This document shows positions 33,816-43,690 of a stretch of 53,741 nucleotides of DNA, piece by piece. The number at the start of each line of letters is the position of its first letter. Within the stretch, counting starts at the first letter, position 1. The stretch comes from an uncultured Kiritimatiellota bacterium. Lineage in GTDB: Bacteria > Verrucomicrobiota > Kiritimatiellia > RFP12 > UBA1067. The notes beneath the pieces are model-generated. The model saw only the letters and a list, made by a program, of their open reading frames with translations, had not been told where the DNA came from and ran no database searches. The stretch is from assembly GCA_934667425.1 (NCBI GenBank), contig CAKULV010000019.1, positions 1-53,741 of the forward strand, given 5' to 3'. The position numbers and the translations under genes are program-made.

Positions 33816-36800
33816 CTATCGGATACACACCACCATGCCCGTCGGCAGACGGTACGTCAGCGCCTCGCCGCCGTCGGCCAGGGCCACCACCTTCGCGTCG
33901 CCCCCTCGCGGCAGCGCCGGATGCCCGGTGATGCGCCGCCCCGCCGCCACCTTGAGGATCGGCCGCGCGCGGCCGCGCAGAAGGTCCGCCGCGGCCTTGT
34001 CCGCCACGTCGAGCGCCACGCCCGCCAGGTCCACGTCGTCCGCCACGGACAAGACGGGCAGCTCGTCGCCCGCCATGGCCACCACAAGCCTCGCGCCGGC
34101 GGCGGCCTTGAAGAAGCCCAGCCGCTGCCCGTCCGTCCACGTGAACGCGCCCTCGCGCAGGTCCACGCCCGCCCTTGCGCCGAAGCTGTTCTGCGCGGAG
34201 GCGAGCGTAAGCCTGCCGGCGCCCGTCTTCACCACCCTGGCGTGTGCCGCCGCCGCCACGGGGTCGGCGAAGGTGACGTCGCGAGGGACGGCGGGATCGT
34301 CCGCATCGGCGCAGGCGACGATGAGCGTGGCCCTGACCCCCAGCCTCAGTGCGCGGTCGGCGGCGGCCACGGCGGGCGTCACGCCCGGCGCCGCGCCGTA
34401 CACGAGGTCGGCACGCGGAGCGAGCGAGGCCGTCTGCCCGTCCGGCACCTCTATGCGCACGGCGCTCGCGCCATGCTCGGCGCGGGCGACGGTGTGGAAC
34501 GCCTCGGGCGCGAGCGTGATCCCGCCCATGGCGCGCAGCGCCACCGCCTCCCCGCCACGGGCCACAACCTCCTTGAAGTCCACGCGGCCGGCGCCGGCGA
34601 AGGACTGCGCGTTGGTGTTCACGCTTATCGGCAGGCCGAAGGACAACCGCCCCTCCACCAGATGCGAACAGTCCTCCCTGGTGTCGAAATACAGCTCGCC
34701 GGCGGCGTTGGAGGGGTTGGCGGGAATGCGGCACTCGCCGCCAGCCATCACGTTGAACGAGAACGGCACGGTGACGTGGTGGCGCTGCGCCGTGGCCGTG
34801 AAGGAGCCGCCCGGCAGCACCGTGAGCGAAGACGGGCGGCACGGCACCGTGTACCTCTCCCCCGGATTGAGCGACTCGCATACGCCGGCGCCGCCGATGC
34901 GTACGTCGCCGCGGGGGCAGAAGGTCTTCGCCTTGAGCGCACCCCTGAACACCACCCCCTTGTAGGCCAGGGGGCCGAAGTCCGCGCCCCGCCCCTCCAC
35001 GTCGTTCTCGAACACCACCGGCAGCATCCCCAGGAAATACATGGCCGAGTTGTAGCCGTTCATGCTCGCGGACGAAATCGCGAGCGGCCCGCCCTTGAAG
35101 ACAAACGCCCCGCAGCTGCGATACCACACGCCCTCCCACAGGCCGCCGCCGGAGATCCGCCCCACCTCCGCGCCGGCCGGGGGGATGACGATCTCCGACG
35201 TGTTGTCGCACACGTCCAGGTACACCGCGCTCGACGAATCCGGCACGGCGCCGCCCTGCCAGTTGCCCGCCTTGGACCAGTCGCCGTCCACCGCGCCGGT
35301 CCAGAGGTAGGGGGCCGGATTCACGCGCTTGGCCGTGGCGTCGCGCAGATAGACGCTCGGCCCGCACTTGCAAAGAGCCCAGGTGCCGGGATTGTTGGTG
35401 ATCGAGAAGCGCGCCAGGTCAACGCCGTCGCCGAAGGAGGAGGTGATCACCGGGAAGACCAGCCTGCCCTCCGGCATGCCTTCCCCGTCTTTGGCCTCCA
35501 GATTCGTGAGGTCCACGACGATCTGCGCCGTGGCGTCCACTTCGGGCGGCAAGGCGCTGTCGATGCTGTTGAGCGCGGGGAAGAGGGTGAGCTTCCTGCC
35601 GGCGCCGAGGCGCAGGCGCCCCACGCGCACCGAATAGTCCGCCGAAGCGTAGTTGTGAGAGGAGGCGAGGGAGAAGGAGGTCTCGGCCGCCTGGAAGTCC
35701 AGCTCCCTCGCCTTGAGGGTCACATCGCCGAGATTGGCGAAGACCACCGTGGCGCGGCCGGGGCCGACGGTCTTCAGTGAGCCGCCGAACTGGGGGAACA
35801 GCTTTCTGATCATGAACCGGCGCGCGGTGACGCCGTCGAATGCGTCGGCCGTGTCCAGCGTAAGCGCGCCGAAGGCGTTGACCGCCTTCGGAGTCGTCTG
35901 CCACTCCCAGTCGCCGAAGGCGCCGATCGTTATGTCGCCGGGAAAGTTGATCACGGTCGTTGCCTGGGGATAGACAAGGGACCTCACGTTGATGCGGGCG
36001 AGGTCGAACACGCCCTCGCCTGTGTAGTACGGCATGAACCAGTCGGCATGCAGGGAGCCGCCGCCGATGAAGGCCTGCGGCGCAACTACGCGGAACGCCG
36101 GCCCGGCATTCATGGTGGCGTTGGTGGCGTAGAGCGTCCCCGAGAAGAAATTCGTGCCCGAGCCCCTGAACTCGAGCGAATAGGCGCCGTCCAGGACGCT
36201 GTGGAACTCGGCGGCGCCCTGCGGCAGCAGCCTCGGCTCGCGGAACGCCTTTTCGGAGTTTATGCGCCCGCCGGTGAAGGACGCCGAAACGCCGGCGGGC
36301 AGCGCCGCCTGCCCTGCGTTCACGTGGTTCCACACGCCGCCGGCCACGGAGATCGCGGAATTGGTGACGGTTTGGGAATGCGACGCGAAATAGCCGTTGA
36401 AGACGCCGCCGGACAGGGTGAAGGCGGCGTCGTTGTACAAGACCGCGCTACCGCCGGTCGACACCGTAGCCGAGTCGCGGATGGTCAGCGACGCGCCGTC
36501 GAGGAGCTGGATGTCGCTTCCCAGATAGCGGAACTGCCCGCCGAGCACCGCCTTCCGGCCGTCGTAGACGTACAAGGAGTGCGATGGCTCAAGCGAACCC
36601 GCACCCGCCAGCGTCACCGGCTGGTCGCCGGCCTTCGGCAGGCTGCTGCCGATCTTGCAGAACGCGAAGTTCGAATAGTCGCCGTCGATCTCCACGGTGT
36701 AGGGCACGGCCTGGTTTTCGAATACGGCGTCCTCGCCGGCGTTCGGCAGATGCCCGCGCGACCAGTGCGCCACCTCCGAGTACTTGCCGTTGAAGTCGCC

Positions 36801-36890
36801 GTCCACCGCCTGCCAGAAGTTGGCGTCATATCCCCACAGGCAGCAACTCGCGCCCAGCGCGGCAAACATCGCGTGAACTGCTTTTTTCAT
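33816..36890 (-). CDS. Surface protein with autotransporter-associated beta-strand (PATR) repeats
   Basis: A 1024-residue exported protein (signal peptide MKKAVHAMFAALGASCCLWG). Two modules start with the same pattern, FWQAVDGDFNGKYSEVAHW near 25 and YLWTGAVDGDWSKAGNW near 530, each followed by Gly/Ala/Val-rich beta-strand repeats such as LTLASAQNSFGARAGVDLRE. This is the passenger-associated strand-repeat style common in PVC surface proteins. No C-terminal beta-barrel, PEP-CTERM or other anchor is visible. GAGGAG precedes the ATG by 5 nt. It heads the unit that continues with the beta-helix, LamG-transglutaminase and DUF6259 genes, so it probably displays or scaffolds glycan attack at the cell surface (inference). 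Confidence 0.75.
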   Translation of the reverse strand: MKKAVHAMFAALGASCCLWGYDANFWQAVDGDFNGKYSEVAHWSRGHLPNAGEDAVFENQAVPYTVEIDGDYSNFAFCKIGSSLPKAGDQPVTLAGAGSLEPSHSLYVYDGRKAVLGGQFRYLGSDIQLLDGASLTIRDSATVSTGGSAVLYNDAAFTLSGGVFNGYFASHSQTVTNSAISVAGGVWNHVNAGQAALPAGVSASFTGGRINSEKAFREPRLLPQGAAEFHSVLDGAYSLEFRGSGTNFFSGTLYATNATMNAGPAFRVVAPQAFIGGGSLHADWFMPYYTGEGVFDLARINVRSLVYPQATTVINFPGDITIGAFGDWEWQTTPKAVNAFGALTLDTADAFDGVTARRFMIRKLFPQFGGSLKTVGPGRATVVFANLGDVTLKARELDFQAAETSFSLASSHNYASADYSVRVGRLRLGAGRKLTLFPALNSIDSALPPEVDATAQIVVDLTNLEAKDGEGMPEGRLVFPVITSSFGDGVDLARFSITNNPGTWALCKCGPSVYLRDATAKRVNPAPYLWTGAVDGDWSKAGNWQGGAVPDSSSAVYLDVCDNTSEIVIPPAGAEVGRISGGGLWEGVWYRSCGAFVFKGGPLAISSASMNGYNSAMYFLGMLPVVFENDVEGRGADFGPLAYKGVVFRGALKAKTFCPRGDVRIGGAGVCESLNPGERYTVPCRPSSLTVLPGGSFTATAQRHHVTVPFSFNVMAGGECRIPANPSNAAGELYFDTREDCSHLVEGRLSFGLPISVNTNAQSFAGAGRVDFKEVVARGGEAVALRAMGGITLAPEAFHTVARAEHGASAVRIEVPDGQTASLAPRADLVYGAAPGVTPAVAAADRALRLGVRATLIVACADADDPAVPRDVTFADPVAAAAHARVVKTGAGRLTLASAQNSFGARAGVDLREGAFTWTDGQRLGFFKAAAGARLVVAMAGDELPVLSVADDVDLAGVALDVADKAAADLLRGRARPILKVAAGRRITGHPALPRGGDAKVVALADGGEALTYRLPTGMVVCIR

Positions 36891-36937
36891 GGCGTCTCCT
36901 CATGCGATAAGTGGTTACAACGGTCAGAAACGACACC

Positions 36938-36965
36938 ATCATAGCAAATGTGTTTTTTTTTTCAA
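36938..36965 (-). promoter_or_regulatory. A-tract promoter of the PATR/beta-helix/LamG/DUF6259 unit
   Basis: The minus strand has TTGAAA (36965-36960), a 16-nt spacer beginning with a long A run, then TATGAT (36943-36938), about 48 nt before the ATG at 36890. The architecture matches the promoter at 43611-43638: same spacer length, same A-tract. Confidence 0.65.
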
Positions 36966-37090
36966 CAGAAAAGGCGGAAATTTCTTTTTAGTTGTTTCGG
37001 TTTCTTCCCAAACCCGATGCGACCGGCGGCATTGAGCCGTTCACGTTGAGCTTGCCTGTGACGTGCGTGGCGTTGTGCGGCAGGCGCAAT
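36966..37090. other. Short gap between the two surface-protein units
   Basis: No gene or strong terminator. A minus-strand frame ending at 36988 looks protein-like over about 35 codons (LRLPHNATHVTGKLNVNG) but lies just after the natural stop of the DUF6067 gene in another frame. It lacks its own start signal. Confidence 0.4.
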
Positions 37091-40000
37091 TCACGGACGC
37101 AATTCGACGAGCCCGAAGGTATGGAACGGAAGATGGTAGCGAAGCACTTTCCCGTCAAACGAATCCACGCGCGACCCGAAGGAGCCAAGCCCAAGCACCG
37201 CCATGGAGACATGCCGCGACTTGTCCCCTGCCCGCGAAAGAAGCCAGCCGTATTCGGGATCGTCCGCCGGCAGCAGGTCGATTGCCCTTGCCAATGGCGC
37301 CTTGACCCCCAGCTTGCCGAGGTCGAGCTCTATCTCCACGTCCTGATCGACATGCGGCTTCGCGATATGCGCAATCACGAGGAGGACCTTGTCGCCGGCG
37401 GTGTGGCAACTCACGTAAACGCCGTCCCCGCGCAGGACTTTCGCCGGCTCGCGCCAGTATCCGACAAACTTCGCCCTGCCGCCGGCCCCGAAGCCATCCA
37501 GTATCCGCATCACCTTGTCGAAGAGACCGTAATGGTTGCGGTGAAGGCTCTGCACCGTATCATGCACAAGCCCCGCCCCGATGGAGGCCATCCCCATGCG
37601 GAACTCGTATGCGTCCGTAGGCTCGTCCCCGCCATTCTTCTTCAGCAGCGTATCGTACGGCATGTAGTAGCTGTTCTCCACGCCCCACGGCAAGGTGGAC
37701 AGCTCGCTCGCGAACATCTCGATTCCGTACGTGTCAAGTATGTCCTTCTTGTCATGGAGAATGGTGGAGGACATCTGGCGGATGTGCTCGCCGTTGAACA
37801 GGTGCGTCACAAACGTCATCGCGGGGGGCTGCACGCAATCCGTCGAATGGATCACCGTCACGGGATCGGCGATGCCCTTCTCGATCTGCGCGACCGCCAA
37901 CCGCCGGTAGAACTCGCGCTGCGCGAGGATCGCCATCGACTCATGGCATCCATGCTCCTTGTTGGAGCATTCGTGGATCAGTCCGAAATCAAGGTATATC
38001 CCCTTCATGCCGGGGATGAGATCGAGCATGGTCTTGTACTTCCATATGAAGAACTCCGTAGCGGACGACTTCGGGCAGCACTCGTAGAGGAAATGGCCCG
38101 TGTGCGAGTAGTCGAGCGCGCATTCGGGGCTGAACGTCCATTCCGGCAGGAACGCCCGCACCTCCGGGTAGAACGAGCTCAGGAACCGTGCGCAGGTGTA
38201 AGGAACGGCGCGTACGCGGGCGCCTCTCGCGTGGTTGTCCATCACCCAGAGGTGGTTCTCCCGGTCAACCTTGAAGGCAGGCTCGTCAAGGTCGCAGAAG
38301 AAGCTTCCGAGGTCGCCGCTGCCCTTGCCGGGATAGCTCATGAGAACGACATCCTGCACAGGCCGGCCATACGGGCGGTTCAGCTGCGCCGACTTGCTGT
38401 TACCGTTGAACGTGTTGAACGGATGGCTCGCCGCAAGGGGCCGCATCGGCGTCGCCAGGAGCCCGAACTCTACCGAATACGGCTTGCCGGCGGGCAGGCC
38501 CTTCGCGATCGAGACCGTGACCGTGAATGCTTCCCCGGACTTCTCGAACCGGTATGTCTTGGCCTTGTCCGCGCTCCAGTTGGCGCGGGACTGGTAGAAG
38601 AAGCAAAGCCCCTTCTCCTCGTTGCCCGTCCACATCATCGGGAACGCCCCCACGACGCTCTCCCCGCAAGGTATCTTCTCCGTGCGCTTCGCCCCCCATT
38701 GCCCGCCGGCGGAAGCGTTCATGTACTTCGCGAACTTCGGATCAAGCGCATAGCGGATCGACAGGCTTCGTCCGGACTGGCGTGGCGTAACCGTAAGCCT
38801 GTTGTACTGCACGCCGTCGTACTCTATCCATGCAAGGTTCTCCACGTCCGCATCGGCGCAGGAGCCCTTCGCCGTGAACCCGAGATGCGTCACGGAATTT
38901 GACGTCACCGCCATCGAATCGCACGGCAGGGGAACGCCGCCCAGCAGCAGTTCAGGCCTGCCGACGAGCAGGTCCTCGCCGCAGCTGCGGATCTTCGCGG
39001 GCAGCAGGCTTTTCTCCCAGGCATATGTCCGCAGCGAGAGGTCTGCGCAGATTGCGCCGGACGAGGCCCTGGACTTTATCGGGCTGAATGGCGGCAGCAC
39101 CCAGTCATGGTGCGGATCCTGCCTCTCCCAGTCGCCTATCCCGGGATAGAAGGACTTCACCTCGCCGGCGACGGAGCCGTCGTCCTTCACCAACAGGAAC
39201 GCATATTCACCGGCCTTGCTGTCGCGCCCGAACGCGCACTCGAACGGGCGGCCATCTGTCTTCCGTTCCAGGAACACCGCTCCATCCGGCGAAACGACCC
39301 TGAACGTTCCGTCAAAGGGACGGCGGAAAGACACCCTTATCCGTTCCTTCAGGTAGAGCGGCGTGACGTCGAACACCCTCTTGTCGAGATCGTACGGCAC
39401 GGCCTGCCGCATGACGACCCTGCCGTTGTCGGTCAGCACGTGCAGGACCGCATCGTAGCCGGGCACGGAAGTGGAGGCCGTAAACGAGCCTTCAGCCACT
39501 TCGCCGGCCTTTAGGGACAAGGCGCTCCTGTGAATGCGCTTGAGGCCAAGAGACCCGTCCCTGGCCGCCAACGAGACCTCGTAGACAAGGTTGCCGCCCG
39601 TGGCGGACGCGAGCGAATACCTCTCCGTGTACTCGCCGGCGGCGGGGTCGGTGCGCCCGAGCAGCCTGTACGAGGCGGCCGGGGCGAACGTGGCGACGGG
39701 GCACCACTGCCGCTCATCCCCGCTCGGCTGGTATCCCCGGCCGTTCGCGTTGAGCGAGGAGATGGTTCCGCATGTCGGCAGCGTCCACGACCGGCAGAAG
39801 TTGAAGCGCTCCTTCCCGGCGATTGGCCCCTTAAGGTCAAGCGAGGACCACGGGATCGCGACCTCGCCCTGCCAATGGACGGAATCGTCGATGTTCATCT
39901 TCTTGGAGAACGCCCACTTCCAGCCGCCGTTCCACTTCTTGCCAAGGTCCGGGTATCGCGACTCGCACGTGCCGCCCGCATAGTTCCCGGCGAACCGGAA

Positions 40001-40942
40001 CATGCGCGCCCCGACCGTAAGGAAGAACTCCCACGACTCGGACCCCCACGCCTCCGGCTCCATCGCCTCAGTGCGGGCGATGCCTTCCACGCACGAGAAC
40101 CCGCCGGGGAACAGCGTGTCAAAGCCAAGGTACAGGTTGGCGTCGTCGTACGCCAGGCGGAATCCGTGCGGGGGCAGCGAGCCGGAACGCCCCATGAAGT
40201 TTCCGCGCAGCAGCTGGGGGAATGACCCCGCATAGCTCCAGGCCCTATCCGTGAGGTAGCCGTCTACCGACGGAGCCGCCACGTCCTTTGGCAGCATCGG
40301 GATGACAAGCGAGTCTGGCGTCGCACTAAGCGGGACGAACGCGATGCCCTCGTCCGCCGCCACATCCGCAGGTGCGCGAGCCTCGTCCCAGACGCGCAGC
40401 CTCCGTATGCGGATGTCGTCGCCCCACGGGCGCGGGGCCTTCCATGCGTCGCTATACGGGCCGACGCACAGCCTGGCAAGCGATCCCGCGCGAATCGGCA
40501 GGGGCTGGACGCCGGAATCGACGGCACGGCCGTTGACGTACACCCGAACGACATCCCCGTCCCACGTCACGCCGAGACGGTAGACCTCACCCTTGCGGAC
40601 GTTCCGGAGCGCATCGGGGAGCTCCGCCCGATAAGTCTTGTCCTGATCCGACAGCTCGCACTGGAGAGTGCTGTTGCCGTAGGCGTTCCACGCAAGCGTC
40701 GCGCGCCCCTTCGTCCTCAGGTGCATCAGGGTCCGCTGCGGGACCTCCTTCGACAGCGGCTCGCCGAACACGACATCCAGGAAGACCGAGCCCTTGTTGT
40801 CGCCGACGACGCTCCCCGCCTCCCATGTGCGGCCGGTTGCGCCGATCATGAACCCGTCGCCGCCGCCCTCATCGAGGGTTAGCCCCCCGCGAGCGCCTGT
40901 CACAAGGCAAGCAAGCACACAGGCCGACAATACATCTTTCAT
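37091..40942 (-). CDS. Large secreted LamG / CBM9-like / DUF6067-type putative glycoside hydrolase
   Basis: A 1283-residue exported protein (signal peptide MKDVLSACVLACLVTGARG). Residues about 25-215 form a LamG module (YRLGVTWDGDVVRVYVNGR, IRRLRVWDEARAPAD). Residues about 235-430 read like a CBM9-type domain (APSVDGYLTDRAWSYAG, ESWEFFLTVG, WQGEVAIPWSSL). From about 600 to the end is a GH123-like/DUF6067 region with conserved-looking MKGIYLDFGLIHECSN and NGEHIRQ. The Asp of YLDFG is a candidate catalytic or binding residue. It ends in FGLVELRP. GAGGGGAA lies about 8 nt before the ATG. It follows the PATR-discoidin gene by 13 nt, so both share one transcript. The glycan target is not readable; the DUF6067 assignment is by motif style. 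Confidence 0.72.
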   Translation of the reverse strand: MKDVLSACVLACLVTGARGGLTLDEGGGDGFMIGATGRTWEAGSVVGDNKGSVFLDVVFGEPLSKEVPQRTLMHLRTKGRATLAWNAYGNSTLQCELSDQDKTYRAELPDALRNVRKGEVYRLGVTWDGDVVRVYVNGRAVDSGVQPLPIRAGSLARLCVGPYSDAWKAPRPWGDDIRIRRLRVWDEARAPADVAADEGIAFVPLSATPDSLVIPMLPKDVAAPSVDGYLTDRAWSYAGSFPQLLRGNFMGRSGSLPPHGFRLAYDDANLYLGFDTLFPGGFSCVEGIARTEAMEPEAWGSESWEFFLTVGARMFRFAGNYAGGTCESRYPDLGKKWNGGWKWAFSKKMNIDDSVHWQGEVAIPWSSLDLKGPIAGKERFNFCRSWTLPTCGTISSLNANGRGYQPSGDERQWCPVATFAPAASYRLLGRTDPAAGEYTERYSLASATGGNLVYEVSLAARDGSLGLKRIHRSALSLKAGEVAEGSFTASTSVPGYDAVLHVLTDNGRVVMRQAVPYDLDKRVFDVTPLYLKERIRVSFRRPFDGTFRVVSPDGAVFLERKTDGRPFECAFGRDSKAGEYAFLLVKDDGSVAGEVKSFYPGIGDWERQDPHHDWVLPPFSPIKSRASSGAICADLSLRTYAWEKSLLPAKIRSCGEDLLVGRPELLLGGVPLPCDSMAVTSNSVTHLGFTAKGSCADADVENLAWIEYDGVQYNRLTVTPRQSGRSLSIRYALDPKFAKYMNASAGGQWGAKRTEKIPCGESVVGAFPMMWTGNEEKGLCFFYQSRANWSADKAKTYRFEKSGEAFTVTVSIAKGLPAGKPYSVEFGLLATPMRPLAASHPFNTFNGNSKSAQLNRPYGRPVQDVVLMSYPGKGSGDLGSFFCDLDEPAFKVDRENHLWVMDNHARGARVRAVPYTCARFLSSFYPEVRAFLPEWTFSPECALDYSHTGHFLYECCPKSSATEFFIWKYKTMLDLIPGMKGIYLDFGLIHECSNKEHGCHESMAILAQREFYRRLAVAQIEKGIADPVTVIHSTDCVQPPAMTFVTHLFNGEHIRQMSSTILHDKKDILDTYGIEMFASELSTLPWGVENSYYMPYDTLLKKNGGDEPTDAYEFRMGMASIGAGLVHDTVQSLHRNHYGLFDKVMRILDGFGAGGRAKFVGYWREPAKVLRGDGVYVSCHTAGDKVLLVIAHIAKPHVDQDVEIELDLGKLGVKAPLARAIDLLPADDPEYGWLLSRAGDKSRHVSMAVLGLGSFGSRVDSFDGKVLRYHLPFHTFGLVELRP

Positions 40943-40955
40943 CGCACAGTTCCCC

Positions 40956-43559
40956 TCACTTGATTATTACGCGAAGACCCTTCGGCGCAATCTGGATGCC
41001 GTTTTCCGAAACGCTTGCAGTCCAGCTCGCAATAGGGCGGGCATCTTCGCCTATCACGACTTGCCATGCCGACAGGTTCTCAAGGCCGGTGCAGCCCATG
41101 AACGTGGCGTGGATGAACTTCGCCGCCATGGACGCCATGTCGAGATTCCTCAGCGCGATCTTGCCGTCCTTCGCGAACGTGAACCCGATGATCGCCCCCA
41201 TCCGCTCTGCGGCGCAATCCACCGACAGGGACCGCAGCGTCACTTCCCCATCAGCCATGAGCGTCGCGCCGGCCGCCACGGAAACGCCGCTCACGTTCAC
41301 CAGCTGCGAATACATTTCCTCCGCTTCGCCTTCGTGTCCCTTAAAGCGCCAGCCCGATTCCGGCATGTGCGCCTCGCCAGCACCGAACGTCGAGTTGTCC
41401 GAGGCCCAGTTCGACAGCGGATCCGGCGCGGCATACGACTCCTTGCTCAACAGCTCGTGCCACGTCGACCCGTCCACGCTGCCCTCAAGAGTGAACGCCG
41501 TTACCGTCTGCGTGGAACCAGGGACGAGATCGAAGGCGACCGCCTCGTTCGCGCCGTCCGGCAAGCGCCATACGATCGGGATCCAGTTGCCCGCCTGGCT
41601 GGGCACCCCCGACCTCCATGCCATGCGCCAAGTCTCCGACACCGTACCGTCGAACAGGTTGCCTCCGGGATTCGAGTTGTAGTAGTACAGCTCCTTGCCG
41701 GATCCTACAACGGCCTCGCCGGGCCGCAGCAAGCGATAGTCCACCTGTTTGCCGAAGAACCCCTCTGCCGTCTGGTCGGTGCGGTCTAACGGCTCGAGAA
41801 AAGCAAGGCCGGAGTCGATGCGGTTGCCGTCCTTGTCGAACAGCCCGATCTCGGAGATGAAGGACACCTGATTTGACGTGCCCTTGACCAGGAAGCGGAA
41901 CCAAGTGTAGCGGCGATGCTTCTCCGCAACCTTGAGGGCCCCCTCGCCCACATGAAGCGGGCCGCTGAACGTCTGATCTCCCGCCAATGTCCACGTGCCG
42001 GGGCCTACCTTCGTGACGCCCACCGCGCCCGCTCCGTCCGACACGTCGCAGATGACGCTCCCGGAGTCTGATCCGTCAAGGTACAGGGTCTTTACGGGAT
42101 CGCCGTCCGCAAGCGCGGACACGCCCGCGATCTTCAGCTTCCCGTACCCTATCGCAGAGCTCCTCAGGTAGGCTCCGCCGCCCTTAAGCGCGATCGGCCG
42201 CGTGGAGCACGCGCTGATTACGTTCGATCCCGTATACTCGAAGACCACGTTCGTTGTCGCTCCGCCAAGCAAATAGGCGTAGTCGACCGCATTCCCCTCA
42301 TTTTGCTCCCCCTGATACGGCCGATACAGCCTCGTGGCAAGCCCCAGTGCGCATTCGGTCCCGGCTTCCGCAATGGAATCGAACTGAAGCGTCCCTTCCT
42401 CGACGGCGATGCCGCCCTTGTTTCCGCGCCTGGCCCCATCCAGGAAACGCCATGTGCCGGCCCCCTTCTTCGCGACGTGGAACGTGGCGCTGTCGTTCTC
42501 CTGGATCTTCCCGGAAATCCGGCACGGCATGGCGTTCGATCCCGTAAGCGTCAGCTGCCCCACGTAGCCGCCCTCCGTGGCAAACTCCCACGCGCCGGTG
42601 AAGTCGATCCCTCCGGCCGCCCCGGCGTCAAGCGTAACGGGATATTCGGATTGCCCTGTCCTCAAGTAGCGAAACGCGAAGTTGCGGTCGGTCGCCTCCC
42701 CCTCTCCAAGATACGTCAGATAGCCGGAAAAGCGCAGGTCCACGCTCACGCCCGCACCTCCCACGGAGGAGGACGCATCACCACGCCGCCCGAACGCCGC
42801 GACCTCAGCCGTGCCGAATATCGGCGCCCCGGCGCCGGAGTTGCTGTTGCGGTACACGGTGAACGTGCCGCCATTGGTGTTCTCACGCCCGAGCAGGCGG
42901 GCATGCCCGACGACCGACAGCTTGATCTTGTCTCCAAGTATCCTGCCGCTGAACTCGCCGATCGTTTCGTCGCCGGCAAATCCGAGGTTCAGGCTTCGCA
43001 CGTCCGTCGATTCGCTCATAACAGTCCCAGACCCGTTCAGCGCGCGGATGTTTGTCGTTGCATTCCTCTGCACCAGCAGCGTCGCGCCTTCGCCGAGCGT
43101 TATCGCGGGGTACGAACGGGCTACCGAAGACGACTGCGGCAGCGCAAGCGTCCCGGATTCAACGACAAAGCCGCCGTCCGTGTAATGGTCTGCGATCGCG
43201 CCGCCGACCTTCAGCGACCCATTGGCCTCCCCAAGGGTGACATCGCCCCGCACGACCACCCTCCCCGCGCCGTGTATCGTGCCGTTAACCGTCACGCCCC
43301 CCGGAGTCTCGAATATGAGCCGCGTGCCATCGTCGGGCAACAGTATCTCCGAAAGGGCCGAGACCGCCTGTGCATCGACATCTCGCACATGCACGTCCCC
43401 GGCGGGAAGCACAACAGATCCTGACATCCCCGACCAGTCCCAGGCCATGCAAGCCTGAACGGCGGAAACGAAGGTCGCCATGAAAAAGGTCCGCGCCGCG
43501 ATCTGCCCGCGAAAGGCTCCAATGCACGGCTTCCGCCTGAACGTCCCAAGTACTGCCAT
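40956..43559 (-). CDS. Surface protein with PATR repeats and a discoidin-like domain
   Basis: An 867-residue exported protein (basic N-terminus, then FFMATFVSAVQACMA). Strand repeats of the PATR type recur (GSGTVMSES, KKGAGTWRFLDGARR, VGPGTWTLAGDQTFSGPLHV), the last in the classic form T-K-x-G-x-G-T-W-T-L-x-G. Residues about 580-730 form an F5/8C (discoidin) type module (YTWFRFLVKGTSNQ, VTAFTLEGSVDGSTWHELL), which commonly binds sugars. No membrane anchor or barrel is seen at the C-terminus. GAGGAGGA lies 3 nt before the ATG, under a consensus promoter. It heads a two-gene unit with the DUF6067 hydrolase. Confidence 0.76.
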   Translation of the reverse strand: MAVLGTFRRKPCIGAFRGQIAARTFFMATFVSAVQACMAWDWSGMSGSVVLPAGDVHVRDVDAQAVSALSEILLPDDGTRLIFETPGGVTVNGTIHGAGRVVVRGDVTLGEANGSLKVGGAIADHYTDGGFVVESGTLALPQSSSVARSYPAITLGEGATLLVQRNATTNIRALNGSGTVMSESTDVRSLNLGFAGDETIGEFSGRILGDKIKLSVVGHARLLGRENTNGGTFTVYRNSNSGAGAPIFGTAEVAAFGRRGDASSSVGGAGVSVDLRFSGYLTYLGEGEATDRNFAFRYLRTGQSEYPVTLDAGAAGGIDFTGAWEFATEGGYVGQLTLTGSNAMPCRISGKIQENDSATFHVAKKGAGTWRFLDGARRGNKGGIAVEEGTLQFDSIAEAGTECALGLATRLYRPYQGEQNEGNAVDYAYLLGGATTNVVFEYTGSNVISACSTRPIALKGGGAYLRSSAIGYGKLKIAGVSALADGDPVKTLYLDGSDSGSVICDVSDGAGAVGVTKVGPGTWTLAGDQTFSGPLHVGEGALKVAEKHRRYTWFRFLVKGTSNQVSFISEIGLFDKDGNRIDSGLAFLEPLDRTDQTAEGFFGKQVDYRLLRPGEAVVGSGKELYYYNSNPGGNLFDGTVSETWRMAWRSGVPSQAGNWIPIVWRLPDGANEAVAFDLVPGSTQTVTAFTLEGSVDGSTWHELLSKESYAAPDPLSNWASDNSTFGAGEAHMPESGWRFKGHEGEAEEMYSQLVNVSGVSVAAGATLMADGEVTLRSLSVDCAAERMGAIIGFTFAKDGKIALRNLDMASMAAKFIHATFMGCTGLENLSAWQVVIGEDARPIASWTASVSENGIQIAPKGLRVIIK

Positions 43560-43610
43560 GAATCCTCCTCTTCGCTTGCTTAAGGGTTGGAAAAGTTAGA
43601 AACGGCGGCT

Positions 43611-43638
43611 ATTATATCCGATTTTTTTTTACAGTCAA
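43611..43638 (-). promoter_or_regulatory. A-tract consensus promoter of the PATR-discoidin/DUF6067 unit
   Basis: On the minus strand TTGACT (43638-43633) is separated by 16 nt, including an uninterrupted A run, from a perfect TATAAT (43616-43611). Transcription would start about 45 nt before the ATG at 43559. The stretched A-tract spacer is shared with the promoter at 36938-36965. Confidence 0.75.
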
Positions 43639-43690
43639 ATCCGTGGCACACATTTCAGATTACGGGAAAGTATCTGAAGCCCCCCTGACC

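Noticed and set aside
31493..33931. Plus-strand open frame of about 812 codons
   Set aside because: Antisense shadow of the beta-helix gene, no motif.
36988..37212. Frame suggesting an alternative C-terminus of the DUF6067 protein
   Set aside because: The natural end FGLVELRP fits the family style, so no frameshift is needed. The other frame has no support beyond about 35 plausible residues.
43654..43678. 7-bp inverted repeat after the ATPase gene
   Set aside because: Stem is short, the loop is 11 nt and no T-tract follows on the minus strand, so I do not call it a terminator.
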